From CADEDH01 sp039029735 (lineage in GTDB: Bacteria > Actinomycetota > Acidimicrobiia > Acidimicrobiales > SZUA-35), in NCBI GenBank assembly GCA_039029735.1, contig JBCCFL010000036.1, positions 3,101-67,100 on the forward strand: a DNA stretch of 64,000 nucleotides, written 5' to 3'. The stretch's first letter is position 1; the number at the start of each line of letters is the position of its first letter. A model generated the notes under the pieces. That model saw only the letters and a program-made list of their open reading frames with translations, ran no database searches and was not told the DNA's origin. Positions 1 to 7,671 of this stretch are shown here, one piece after another. The position numbers and the translations under genes are program-made.

Positions 1-1032
1 CACCCAGCCGTAGAGGGCGTCGACGAGCGGGCGGCCCGCCGCCAGGTAGGCGGCGGTGACGAACCCGGCCGGGAGCACCACTCGCCGCAGGGCCGGGGTG
101 ATCCGGCGGGTGACCACGGCCTCGGTGCCAGCCCGGCGCGACATCTCGGCCAGCTCAGCGGCGGCCACGCTGAAGCCGAACAGCGAGATCGGCAGCAGGT
201 AGAGCACGAGCGCCGGGGCATAGGCGCTGAACGCGCCGAACACGAGCGTGCCGGCGAGGAAGGTGTCGACGAAGCTGGAGATCTGCACCACGCCCCGCGA
301 CCCCACGGCGGGAGCGAAGCGGCTGAGCACGTCGTCGACCCCGGCCGAGCGAGCGAATCCGGCCTTGAGCTTCGGTGAGAGGCGCAGCACGGTGGGGAGC
401 TGAACGCCGAACTGCAGCACTCCGCCAGCAACGACGGCCCACGCCAGGGCGACCGCGGCCCGGGAGGCGTCCCAGTCGAGCCCGATCGCCACCAGGAGCA
501 CCACGATCTGGGCCAGGTTCCACAGCACCGGGGCCACGTAGGGGAGGAAGAAGCGCCGGTGGCTGTTCAGCACACCGAGGCACCAGGCCGACAGCACGAG
601 GAAACCGAGGCCCACCGTGGTGATGCGCACGAGGGTTACGGCGAGGTCGACCTGTTCGGGGTCGTTGTCCCAGCTGGTGAACACCAGCACGAGCGGTCGA
701 GCCAGCAGCACCCCGAGAGCGACGAGCACCGCGGTCGTCGCCGCCAGGAGTGTTGCGATCACACCGGCCAGTTCGTCAGCGTCGCCCTCGTCGCCTTCGG
801 TGAGGGTGCGGGCGTACACCGGGATGAACGACGCCGAGAGCGCCCCCTCGCCGAGGAGGTTCTGCAGCAGGTTCGGCAGCCGCATCGCGAAGCGGAACGC
901 GTCGGCCACCGGGCCAACGCCGCCGAGGGCCACGCCGAGCACCACCTCCCGCACGAGCCCAGCGATGCGCGACAACAAGATGCCCGCGGCAACCAGGTTG
1001 GAGCCACTGCCGCCGAGGAGCCGTCGGATCAT
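1..1032 (-). CDS. murJ: Lipid II flippase MurJ (MviN family), N-terminal part
   Basis: Encodes the first 344 codons of a polytopic membrane protein that continues beyond base 1. The N-terminus (MIRRLLGGSGSNLVAAG, then SRIAGLVREVVLG and ADAFRFAMRLPNLLQNL) matches the MurJ/MviN signature, including the LPNLL..LLGEGALSASFIPVY stretch. MurJ flips lipid II across the cytoplasmic membrane for peptidoglycan synthesis. The ATG at 1032 is taken as start; an in-frame GTG two codons upstream (1038) is equally possible, and neither has a clear Shine-Dalgarno. It lies 45 bases downstream of the CbxX-type ATPase on the same strand and may be co-transcribed. The family assignment is firm; the C-terminus cannot be judged. 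Confidence 0.9.
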   Translation of the reverse strand, partial: MIRRLLGGSGSNLVAAGILLSRIAGLVREVVLGVALGGVGPVADAFRFAMRLPNLLQNLLGEGALSASFIPVYARTLTEGDEGDADELAGVIATLLAATTAVLVALGVLLARPLVLVFTSWDNDPEQVDLAVTLVRITTVGLGFLVLSAWCLGVLNSHRRFFLPYVAPVLWNLAQIVVLLVAIGLDWDASRAAVALAWAVVAGGVLQFGVQLPTVLRLSPKLKAGFARSAGVDDVLSRFAPAVGSRGVVQISSFVDTFLAGTLVFGAFSAYAPALVLYLLPISLFGFSVAAAELAEMSRRAGTEAVVTRRITPALRRVVLPAGFVTAAYLAAGRPLVDALYGWV

Positions 1033-1077
1033 CGCCACGCCCGGCGCTCCGTCGCTACCCGGCCCCTGCGGCCGGGA

Positions 1078-2493
1078 TCATGCGTCGAGCCCGACCGGGA
1101 CGGCCGCGATGTCGACCGCTTCGAGCGTGGTGAGCTGCTCGTCGGTCGGCTCGGCCACGTCGACGAGGCGGGTGGCATGACGGGCCACGGCGGCCTCGAA
1201 CAGGTTCCGCGACAGGCGACCGTTGCCGAACCCGTGGCCGCGGGAGTGGGCCTGGAACCAGGTGCGGGCGGCCTCGACCGCCTCGGGTGTGAGGTGGTAG
1301 GTGCCCCCGTTGGCGATCAGCTCGAGGATGGCGACGAGCTCGTCGTCGGTGTAGTCGGGAAACTCGATCGTCTTGGGGAAGCGGCTTTGGAAGCCGGGGT
1401 TGGTGGCCACCAGCTCAGCCATCTCGTTCGGGTAGCCGGCGAGGATCACCACCATCGAATCGCGGCGGTCCTCCACCTGCTTCACGACGGCGTCGATGGC
1501 CTCACGGCCGAAGTCCCGATCGCCGCCCCGGGTGAGGGAGTAGGCCTCGTCGATCAACAGCACACCACCGTCAGCCCGCTCGAACACCTCACCAACTTTG
1601 GTGGCGGTCTGGCCGATGTAGCCCACCACGAGGCCGCTGCGGTCCACCTCGACGAGGTGGCCCTTCTCCACCACGCCGAGGCTGCGGTAGATGCGGGCGA
1701 GCAGCCGGGCCACGGTGGTCTTGCCGGTACCGGGGTTGCCGCTGAAGATCAGGTGCTTCGTCTTGTCGACCACCGGCAGATCGCGCTCGGTGCGCAGCCG
1801 TTGCACCCGGAGCAGGGCCGACAGCAGGCGCACCTCTTCCTTCACCGCGTCGAGCCCGATCAGCTCGTCGAGCTCGGCCAGCACGTCTTCGAGTGGTTCG
1901 GGCGGGCCCAGGTCAGCCGCTGGATCATCGGCCGCCTCCCCACCTTCGGCGCTGGAGGCGGCGGTGTTGCCGCCGTCGCCGGTCTGGGACTGCGCCGATG
2001 CGGAGCTGCCGCTGCCGGGCAATGCGGCGAACAGCAGTCGTTCGTAGCCAACGAGGGCGCGCATCTCGTCGTCGGTCGGTTCGGCGTCGAGAGCGGCCAC
2101 GCGATGGGCGAGGGCCATGGCGGCGTCGAAATACGTGCGGGCGTAGGTGGTGCCTCGGCGCTCATCGGAGGACCGAAGCGTTTTGAACACATCGGAGGTG
2201 CGGGTCAGCCACGTCTGTTTGCCGGCGATCATCCCGTTGCGACGGAGGCTGTCGGGGGTCGAGATTCCCCGGAGGTGGCCGTGCTGGGCGAAGGCGGCAA
2301 CGATCGCCCACAGCTCCTCGTCACTGTGACGACCGTTCGCGTCCACGAAGGCCAGGCACAGATTGAAGGCGTCAAGGCGTGCGTCACCAGTGAGCTGGTC
2401 GGGGCTGATGCTGGTACCGCGGGCAACGGCCCGCAGGGCAGCACCGACGTCGGCCACGAACGCATCCACCGCCCTGGTCAATCCCCGGTCCAT
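1078..2493 (-). CDS. CbxX/CfqX-type AAA+ ATPase
   Basis: A 471-residue protein with a poorly conserved helical N-terminal half, an Ala/Gly/Ser-rich linker, and one AAA+ module in the C-terminal half. Walker A (GNPGTGKT) begins at residue 252, Walker B is GVLLIDEAY about 60 residues later, and an arginine-finger/sensor region follows (FQSRFPKTIEFPDY). This matches the CbxX/CfqX/SpoVK family, which includes rubisco activase CbbX and the type VII secretion ATPase EccA; no rubisco or ESX genes are nearby, so the substrate is unknown. The ATG at 2493 is preferred over an upstream GTG because upstream codons run into the divergent promoter. It faces the MoxR gene across 70 bases. Confidence 0.85.
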   Translation of the reverse strand: MDRGLTRAVDAFVADVGAALRAVARGTSISPDQLTGDARLDAFNLCLAFVDANGRHSDEELWAIVAAFAQHGHLRGISTPDSLRRNGMIAGKQTWLTRTSDVFKTLRSSDERRGTTYARTYFDAAMALAHRVAALDAEPTDDEMRALVGYERLLFAALPGSGSSASAQSQTGDGGNTAASSAEGGEAADDPAADLGPPEPLEDVLAELDELIGLDAVKEEVRLLSALLRVQRLRTERDLPVVDKTKHLIFSGNPGTGKTTVARLLARIYRSLGVVEKGHLVEVDRSGLVVGYIGQTATKVGEVFERADGGVLLIDEAYSLTRGGDRDFGREAIDAVVKQVEDRRDSMVVILAGYPNEMAELVATNPGFQSRFPKTIEFPDYTDDELVAILELIANGGTYHLTPEAVEAARTWFQAHSRGHGFGNGRLSRNLFEAAVARHATRLVDVAEPTDEQLTTLEAVDIAAVPVGLDA

Positions 2494-2502
2494 CGGGCCC
2501 CG

Positions 2503-2508
2503 ATCGTA
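2503..2508 (-). promoter_or_regulatory. Putative -10 box for the CbxX-type ATPase gene
   Basis: Reads TACGAT on the minus strand, 9 bases before the ATG at 2493. The spacing fits a leaderless or near-leaderless start of the kind repeated through this window. Confidence 0.4.
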
Positions 2509-2524
2509 GTCGCGTCGAACCGTC

Positions 2525-2555
2525 TTGACCCCGTAGTCAAGACCTCTTGTACGGT
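2525..2555 (+). promoter_or_regulatory. Putative promoter of the MoxR gene
   Basis: TTGACC (2525-2530) and TACGGT (2550-2555) are separated by 19 bases, slightly long for a sigma-70 promoter. The -10 box is 8 bases before the ATG at 2564, which implies a leaderless transcript. Confidence 0.45.
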
Positions 2556-2563
2556 GGGACCCT

Positions 2564-3460
2564 ATGACCCACCGTTTCGACTCCGTTGACGCTGTGCGCG
2601 AAGGGCTGCGCAAGGTCGACTACCTCGCTGACGAGTCCATCGCCGGCATCGCCTATCTCGCCGATCGGCTGGCGAAGCCAGTACTGATCGAAGGCCCGGC
2701 GGGTACCGGCAAGACCCAGCTGGCGAAGTCGGTGGCGGAGATGTCGGGGGCGCGCCTGATCCGCCTGCAGTGCTACGAGGGCCTCGACGAGGCCAAGGCG
2801 CTGTACGAGTGGAACTACAAGAAGCAGCTGCTGCGCATCCAGGTGGAGCGGGGTGAGGAAGACTCGTCCTGGACCGAAATCCAGGATGACATCTTCTCCG
2901 ACGAGTTCCTGCTGCCCCGTCCGCTCCTCGAGGCCATCACGGCCGAAGACCCAGTCGTCCTGCTGATCGACGAGGTCGACCGAGTGGAGCTCGAGACCGA
3001 GGCCCTGCTGCTGGAGATCCTGTCGGACTACCAGGTGTCGATCCCGGAGCTGGGCACCATCGAGGCGAAGCAGATTCCTCTCGTGTTCCTCACCTCGAAC
3101 AACACTCGTGAGCTCTCCGAGGCGCTCAAGCGGCGCTGCCTGTTCCTGCACCTCGACTACCCGTCGATGGAGCGCGAGAAGGAGATCGTGCTCACCAAGG
3201 TGCCCGACATCAACGACAACCTCGCCGAGCAGGTGGCGAGGATCGTGCGCTCGATCCGCCAGCTGGAGCTCAAGAAGCACCCGTCGGTGTCCGAGACCCT
3301 CGACTGGGCCCGCACCCTGGTGTTGCTCGGCATCGAGAACATCGACGAGAAGGACGCCGTCGAGACGGTGAACATCTTGTTGAAGTACCGCTCCGACATC
3401 GAGAAGGCCATCAAGGAGTTCAGCTCGAACTCCCAGGCCCACTTCGAGACGACGAGCTGA
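2564..3460 (+). CDS. MoxR-family AAA+ ATPase
   Basis: A 298-residue single-domain AAA+ protein. Walker A is GPAGTGKTQ near residue 44 and Walker B VVLLIDEVDR near residue 130; the conserved MoxR stretches LIRLQCYEGLDEAKALYEWNY and TSNNTRELSEALKRRCLFL are present. MoxR ATPases act as chaperones with VWA-domain partners, assembling or activating metalloenzymes; the pair with the next gene (34-base gap) is the standard MoxR-VWA arrangement, close to CoxD/CoxE of carbon monoxide dehydrogenase. No CO dehydrogenase structural genes are in the window, so the client is unknown. Confidence 0.9.
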   Translation: MTHRFDSVDAVREGLRKVDYLADESIAGIAYLADRLAKPVLIEGPAGTGKTQLAKSVAEMSGARLIRLQCYEGLDEAKALYEWNYKKQLLRIQVERGEEDSSWTEIQDDIFSDEFLLPRPLLEAITAEDPVVLLIDEVDRVELETEALLLEILSDYQVSIPELGTIEAKQIPLVFLTSNNTRELSEALKRRCLFLHLDYPSMEREKEIVLTKVPDINDNLAEQVARIVRSIRQLELKKHPSVSETLDWARTLVLLGIENIDEKDAVETVNILLKYRSDIEKAIKEFSSNSQAHFETTS

Positions 3461-3494
3461 GCGCCTACCAAGCGGGCCGCAGGAGGCCAAGACG

Positions 3495-4970
3495 ATGACC
3501 ACCACGCCAACCGACGCCGCATCATCCGACAAGGCCCTGTTCGACCTGCTCGAAGGCTTCGTGCACGAGCTCCGTTCGGCCGGTCTGCCGGTGTCGTTGT
3601 CGGAGAACATCGACGCCGCCGAGGCCGTGCGTCATATTCCGCTCGAGGATCGCACCGCGTTCAAGTACGCACTGGCAGCAACGCTGGTGAAGAACAACGC
3701 CCACTGGAAGACCTTCGAGACCCTCTTCGAGGTGTACTTCTCGCTCCGGGGCGACGAGTACTCGCTCGACGGCGACGACGATCCCTTCGGCGAACTCGAC
3801 CTCGACATGGACGAGGGCGAGGAAGGGCCGCAGGGAGAGGGCGGCCAGGGCGGCGGAGAGGGCATGAGCCCCGAGGACCTCGCCGAGCTCCTCTTCCAGG
3901 CGATGATGCGGGGCGACGAGACGCTCATGCGCGCCATCGCCCGTCAGGCGGTGAAGCGCTACGCCGGCATGGAACCGGGTCGCCCCGTCGGTGGCACCTA
4001 CTACCTCTACCGCACCCTGCGAAACCTGGATCTCGACGGGCTGATGGAACGGCTCATGGACCAGGCCCAGGAGCAGGCTCCCGACGGTCTGTCGCCGTTC
4101 GAGGAGCGCCTCGAACGCGACGAGTTCGAGGCCCGCATGGAGCAGCTCCGCAAGGAGATCGAGGCCGAGATCCGGCGGCGGCTGGTGGCTGATCGCGGGG
4201 CGGAGGCGATGGCCAAGACGCTACGCAAGCCGCTCCCCGAGGACGTCGACTTCATGCACGCCAGCCGGGAGGAGATGGTGGGCCTACGCCGAGCCATCTA
4301 CCCGCTCACCCGCAAGCTCGCCGCCAGGCTGGCTCGTAAACGGCGCCACAAGCGCAAGGGCCCGCTCGATTTCCGCAACACCGTCCGCCACTCCCTGAGC
4401 TACGGCGGTGTGCCGGCCGATCCCCGGTTCAAGCATCCGAAGCCGGCCAAGCCCGAGATCTTCGTGATCGCCGACATCTCCGGGTCGGTCGCGGCCTTCG
4501 CTCGGTTCACCCTCCACCTGGTGTACGCCATCTCGAGCCAGTTCAGCCGGGTGCGAGCCTTCGTGTTCATCGACGGCCTCGACGAGGTGACCGACTTCTT
4601 CGAGGGCGTCGACGACATCGGCGAGGCCATCCACCGGGTGAACACCGAGGCCGACGTGGTGTGGGTGGACGGCCACTCCGACTACGGCCACGCCTTCGAG
4701 GTCTTCTGGGAGAAGTACGGCAAGGAGATCGGGCCGAAGACCACGGTGCTCATCCTGGGTGACGCCCGGAACAACTATCACGCCAGCCAGGCCTGGATCG
4801 CCAAGGAGATCCAGCACCGGGCCCGCAAGCTGTTCTGGCTCAATCCCGAGCCCAAGGCCTACTGGAACACCGGCGACTCCATCGTGGGGGAGTACGGGGC
4901 CTACTGCGACGGCACGTTCGAGGTGCGCAATCTGCGCCAGCTCGAACGCTTCGTCGACAATCTCGTCTAG
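3495..4970 (+). CDS. VWA-domain protein, CoxE-like partner of MoxR
   Basis: A 491-residue cytoplasmic protein. The N-terminal part resembles CoxE-type proteins; an acidic, Gly-rich low-complexity stretch (about residues 90-125) and a charged helical segment follow; the C-terminal half is a von Willebrand A-like domain with a MIDAS-like DISGSVAAFARF motif and a downstream GDARNNY. It is thought to work with the upstream MoxR ATPase in protein assembly or metal-centre activation. The ATG at 3495 follows a purine-rich GCAGGAGG. The domain call is firm; the role is inferred from the pair. Confidence 0.85.
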   Translation: MTTTPTDAASSDKALFDLLEGFVHELRSAGLPVSLSENIDAAEAVRHIPLEDRTAFKYALAATLVKNNAHWKTFETLFEVYFSLRGDEYSLDGDDDPFGELDLDMDEGEEGPQGEGGQGGGEGMSPEDLAELLFQAMMRGDETLMRAIARQAVKRYAGMEPGRPVGGTYYLYRTLRNLDLDGLMERLMDQAQEQAPDGLSPFEERLERDEFEARMEQLRKEIEAEIRRRLVADRGAEAMAKTLRKPLPEDVDFMHASREEMVGLRRAIYPLTRKLAARLARKRRHKRKGPLDFRNTVRHSLSYGGVPADPRFKHPKPAKPEIFVIADISGSVAAFARFTLHLVYAISSQFSRVRAFVFIDGLDEVTDFFEGVDDIGEAIHRVNTEADVVWVDGHSDYGHAFEVFWEKYGKEIGPKTTVLILGDARNNYHASQAWIAKEIQHRARKLFWLNPEPKAYWNTGDSIVGEYGAYCDGTFEVRNLRQLERFVDNLV

Positions 4971-5019
4971 GGGGCTGGGCGCAGGGTGAAGCTGCGCTAG
5001 GCAAATTCTTACGGGTGCG

Positions 5020-5048
5020 CTGACAATTCAGCTCGGCGGCGTTAGGGT
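5020..5048 (+). promoter_or_regulatory. Putative promoter of the first LGGFE-domain protein gene
   Basis: CTGACA (5020-5025) and TAGGGT (5043-5048) are 17 bases apart, the optimum for sigma-70. The -10 box ends 7 bases before the GTG at 5056, so the mRNA is probably leaderless. TCTTACG and GTGCGCTRA words just upstream recur before the next gene. Confidence 0.5.
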
Positions 5049-5055
5049 CGCTGCC

Positions 5056-6210
5056 GTGTCGGACTGGGTGGGGGCAGGCGGCGCGTCATCTGGCGATGAC
5101 GGCCGACCCGAGGTGGAACGGATCGTGGCTGATACCGGCGAGCTGCCGGCGTCGCTCCTGGCCGACGTCAATCGCCGCGGCGTGTTGTCGAACCAGGAAC
5201 GGGTTCCCTTCGCTGGTCCCGGCCCGCTGGCTGCGCCTCCGTCAGCTCCGCCACGGGCCCCTCTCCACGCCCTGCGCCGATCCGACATCGCCTGGCCACG
5301 CGTTCTGGCCGCCGGGGGAGCCGCTGTCGCCCTCTGCGTTGTCGTCCTGGCCGTTGCACGCCTTGGCGCGTCCGAAACCGATCCGGCAGGTTCGGCTTCT
5401 GCGGTGCCGTCAGGGACCATCGAACCCACCGGCACCACAACGCCGCCGAGCACCGTCGACGGTGGCCGCGACGGATCGGCCGGCGCCGGCGCCGGCTCGG
5501 CGTCCGACGATCGTGAGCTCGATGTGGGCGTGCCGGCCCGGGACGAGGAGGCAGCGGACGGCAACGGCGCCGCCGACGAGCTGGGCACACCTGGTACCCC
5601 AACGGTGACCAGCCCGACCACGCCATCGACCCCCGACACCACCGAAGAGGAGGGCGAGCCGACCGGCACCACGGCCGACCCCGAGGTGTCGACCCCGCCA
5701 ACGACCATCGAGCCGGGCACCGTGGTCGAGCGGATCGATCTCGGCGGCTTCGAGGAAGGGGCCACGGTCGCTCCGGGTGAGATTCGGGGCTACGAGACTG
5801 GATCATCCTTCGGCCAGTGGCAGGTCACCAAGCGGGTGGATCGTGTGGCGGCTGTCGATCACGGTGGGTTCGTGACTGCTGGTGGGCACCGCCTCCACCT
5901 GCGCCGGTCCGGCGGCGTGTCGCGCACGATCACCGATCTCGAGCCGGGCGAGCCCTATCGGCTGAAGCTGCGTATGGCCCGCCACTTCGGCGACAGCGAT
6001 GCCCCGCCGCCGTCGTTCCGCGTGACCATCGCAGGCGAGGAGGCCGTGATCACCACGTCCGAACCGTCGGACACCAGGAGCGAGCTGGTCTTTGTTGCGT
6101 TCACGCCGCAGTCGACGACGGTCACCCTTGCCATCGAGGGGATCGCGGCCAATCGGGCGTGCTGTGGCGTGATCGTGGACGCCCCTGTGGTGCATCGGCT
6201 CGCGTCGTAG
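5056..6210 (+). CDS. Membrane-anchored protein with C-terminal galactose-binding-like (DUF642/choice-of-anchor C type) domain
   Basis: A 384-residue protein with no firm functional name. An approximately 75-residue cytoplasmic N-terminus precedes one membrane segment (about residues 76-98, VLAAGGAAVALCVVVLAVARL). Then comes a 120-residue Thr/Pro/Gly/Asp-rich linker of secreted type and a C-terminal beta-rich domain that opens with IDLGGFEEG and ends with NRACCGVIVDAPVV. That opening and the cysteine-rich close resemble DUF642/choice-of-anchor C carbohydrate-binding-like domains (tentative). The next gene encodes a paralogue with the same architecture. The protein is predicted to be a type II membrane protein displaying the domain outside the cell. 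The GTG start is set by the promoter spacing. Confidence 0.65.
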   Translation: MSDWVGAGGASSGDDGRPEVERIVADTGELPASLLADVNRRGVLSNQERVPFAGPGPLAAPPSAPPRAPLHALRRSDIAWPRVLAAGGAAVALCVVVLAVARLGASETDPAGSASAVPSGTIEPTGTTTPPSTVDGGRDGSAGAGAGSASDDRELDVGVPARDEEAADGNGAADELGTPGTPTVTSPTTPSTPDTTEEEGEPTGTTADPEVSTPPTTIEPGTVVERIDLGGFEEGATVAPGEIRGYETGSSFGQWQVTKRVDRVAAVDHGGFVTAGGHRLHLRRSGGVSRTITDLEPGEPYRLKLRMARHFGDSDAPPPSFRVTIAGEEAVITTSEPSDTRSELVFVAFTPQSTTVTLAIEGIAANRACCGVIVDAPVVHRLAS

Positions 6211-6321
6211 GGTGCTCCTGGCTGCGCCGTTCACCCTGGTCACAGTGGCCACCGCGGCAACGACTCTTACGCCCAAATCGTGGATACGTGCGCTAATCGT
6301 GTGGAAAATCACCCAGATGGT

Positions 6322-6327
6322 TAGTCT
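6322..6327 (+). promoter_or_regulatory. Putative -10 box for the second LGGFE-domain protein gene
   Basis: TAGTCT lies 6 bases before the ATG at 6334, so the transcript is likely leaderless. No convincing -35 box is visible. Confidence 0.4.
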
Positions 6328-6333
6328 GGTCTG

Positions 6334-7587
6334 ATGCTCCAGGGCGAAGAGCAGACACGCGGTGACACGGTTGAGATCGCCAGTGCTCCCATCATCCACT
6401 CGGGATGGGACAACGAGCAGAGCACGCCGTCGGATCAGTCGCCCCCAGCCGACCACCCCCGGCCTCCGGATCCCCCTGGTGCGCCTGAGGCGCCCACGGT
6501 GCCGTTTCGGGCCGATGCGAGCCCCGGGTACGGCCCACTCGTCGGTGGCGACGGGCTGGACCTCAAGTGGCTGAAGCTGGCCGCGATCCCGGTGTTCGTC
6601 GCTGCGGTAGCGATTGCCGGCTACTTCGCCTTCTCCTCCCGAGACGGCTCGCCGAACGAGACTGCTGCTGATCAGGGCGGCACCGAGGCTGACCGGTCCG
6701 ACGTGTTGATCCTCGACAGTGAAGGTCGCGAGGCAAGTGGCGGTGTGTTCCGACCCACCACCACTTCCACCCCGGCGCTGTCGTCAACCACGGAACGGGC
6801 CAACGCCACCACCGCGTCGTCGCTCACAGCCACCACGGTCCCGGCGGCGGCCGCCGCTGCCGAAGACGGCAGCGACACCGACACCGACACCGGCGCTCAA
6901 GGGTCGACCACCACCGAGGCCGACACCGCCTCGTCGAACTCCGTCACCAGCTCATCGGCACCGTCGACCACTGCCCAGCAGAATCAGGCCAGCAGCACTG
7001 CCCGTTCGGCCACGTCGAACAGCGTGGCGACGACAACCACCCAGACATCGACGACCACCACCACTCGGGCAACCACCACCACCCGGCCCACCACGACCAC
7101 GAGCGTGGTCCGCACCCAGATCGGCCTCGGCGGGTTCGAGAACGGGCCGCAGGCCGCGGCTGGTTCCTGGGTCAATCACGGTGCCGGTGATCAGGTGGGG
7201 CCGTGGAGCGTATTGGCGCCGCTGTCACGGGATCATGCGTCGATTCATGGGGGAGAGGGCACTCAGGGCCACCACGTGAACCTGGGTGACGCCGGATCGC
7301 TCGAACGCGAGGTCACCGGGCTCGTTCCCGGCACCGAGTACCAGCTGTTCTTCAACGCTGCCGCCCATCACAACATCGGCGGCGGACAGTCGGCGTTGGC
7401 CCGGGTACAGATCGATCTGGCGGCGGCGTCGTTCTCGGTGTCCACCCCGTCGACCAGCAGCTTCGAGCAACGGTCGGTGCGGTTCACGGCGTCGAGCGAG
7501 ACGGTCACGCTGCGGTTCTCGAGCCGAGGCACGCCGCAGTCATGCTGCGGCATGATCATCGACGACGTCATCGTCAAGCCCATATAA
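6334..7587 (+). CDS. Membrane-anchored protein, paralogue of the preceding gene product
   Basis: A 417-residue protein with a Pro-rich cytoplasmic tail, one membrane span (about residues 82-101, LAAIPVFVAAVAIAGYFAF) and a roughly 150-residue Thr/Ser/Ala linker ending in a poly-Thr run. The C-terminal domain starts IGLGGFENGPQ and ends SCCGMIIDDVIVKPI. The domain shares its start, its internal YxL/YxLxFxxAxH pattern and the CCG(V/M)I(V/I)D close with the neighbour's, so the two arose by duplication. The end motif is like the CGPxIDDVxV of DUF642 proteins, which bind polysaccharide in plants; binding to cell-wall or capsule sugar is only inferred. It has its own promoter. Confidence 0.65.
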   Translation: MLQGEEQTRGDTVEIASAPIIHSGWDNEQSTPSDQSPPADHPRPPDPPGAPEAPTVPFRADASPGYGPLVGGDGLDLKWLKLAAIPVFVAAVAIAGYFAFSSRDGSPNETAADQGGTEADRSDVLILDSEGREASGGVFRPTTTSTPALSSTTERANATTASSLTATTVPAAAAAAEDGSDTDTDTGAQGSTTTEADTASSNSVTSSSAPSTTAQQNQASSTARSATSNSVATTTTQTSTTTTTRATTTTRPTTTTSVVRTQIGLGGFENGPQAAAGSWVNHGAGDQVGPWSVLAPLSRDHASIHGGEGTQGHHVNLGDAGSLEREVTGLVPGTEYQLFFNAAAHHNIGGGQSALARVQIDLAAASFSVSTPSTSSFEQRSVRFTASSETVTLRFSSRGTPQSCCGMIIDDVIVKPI

Positions 7588-7599
7588 GTCGGAGCTGCT

Positions 7600-7653
7600 C
7601 GGCGGCGCGCTCGGTGAAGGCGCGAACTCCTCCGGCGGCGCGCTCGGTGAAGG
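7600..7653. repeat. Direct duplication of 21 bases
   Basis: The same 21 bases occur at 7600-7620 and 7633-7653, offset by 33 bases, between the paralogue stop and the aroF stop. It looks like a local tandem duplication in the 84-base space between convergent genes; no terminator hairpin is evident. Confidence 0.6.
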
Positions 7654-7671
7654 TGTGGGCGGGGAGGAGGG

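Noticed and set aside
559..2589. A 676-codon reading frame on the plus strand across murJ and the AAA+ ATPase gene
   Set aside because: It is the antisense shadow of two well-supported minus-strand genes; its composition is His/Gln/Glu/Arg-rich with no domain, as high-GC antisense frames usually are.
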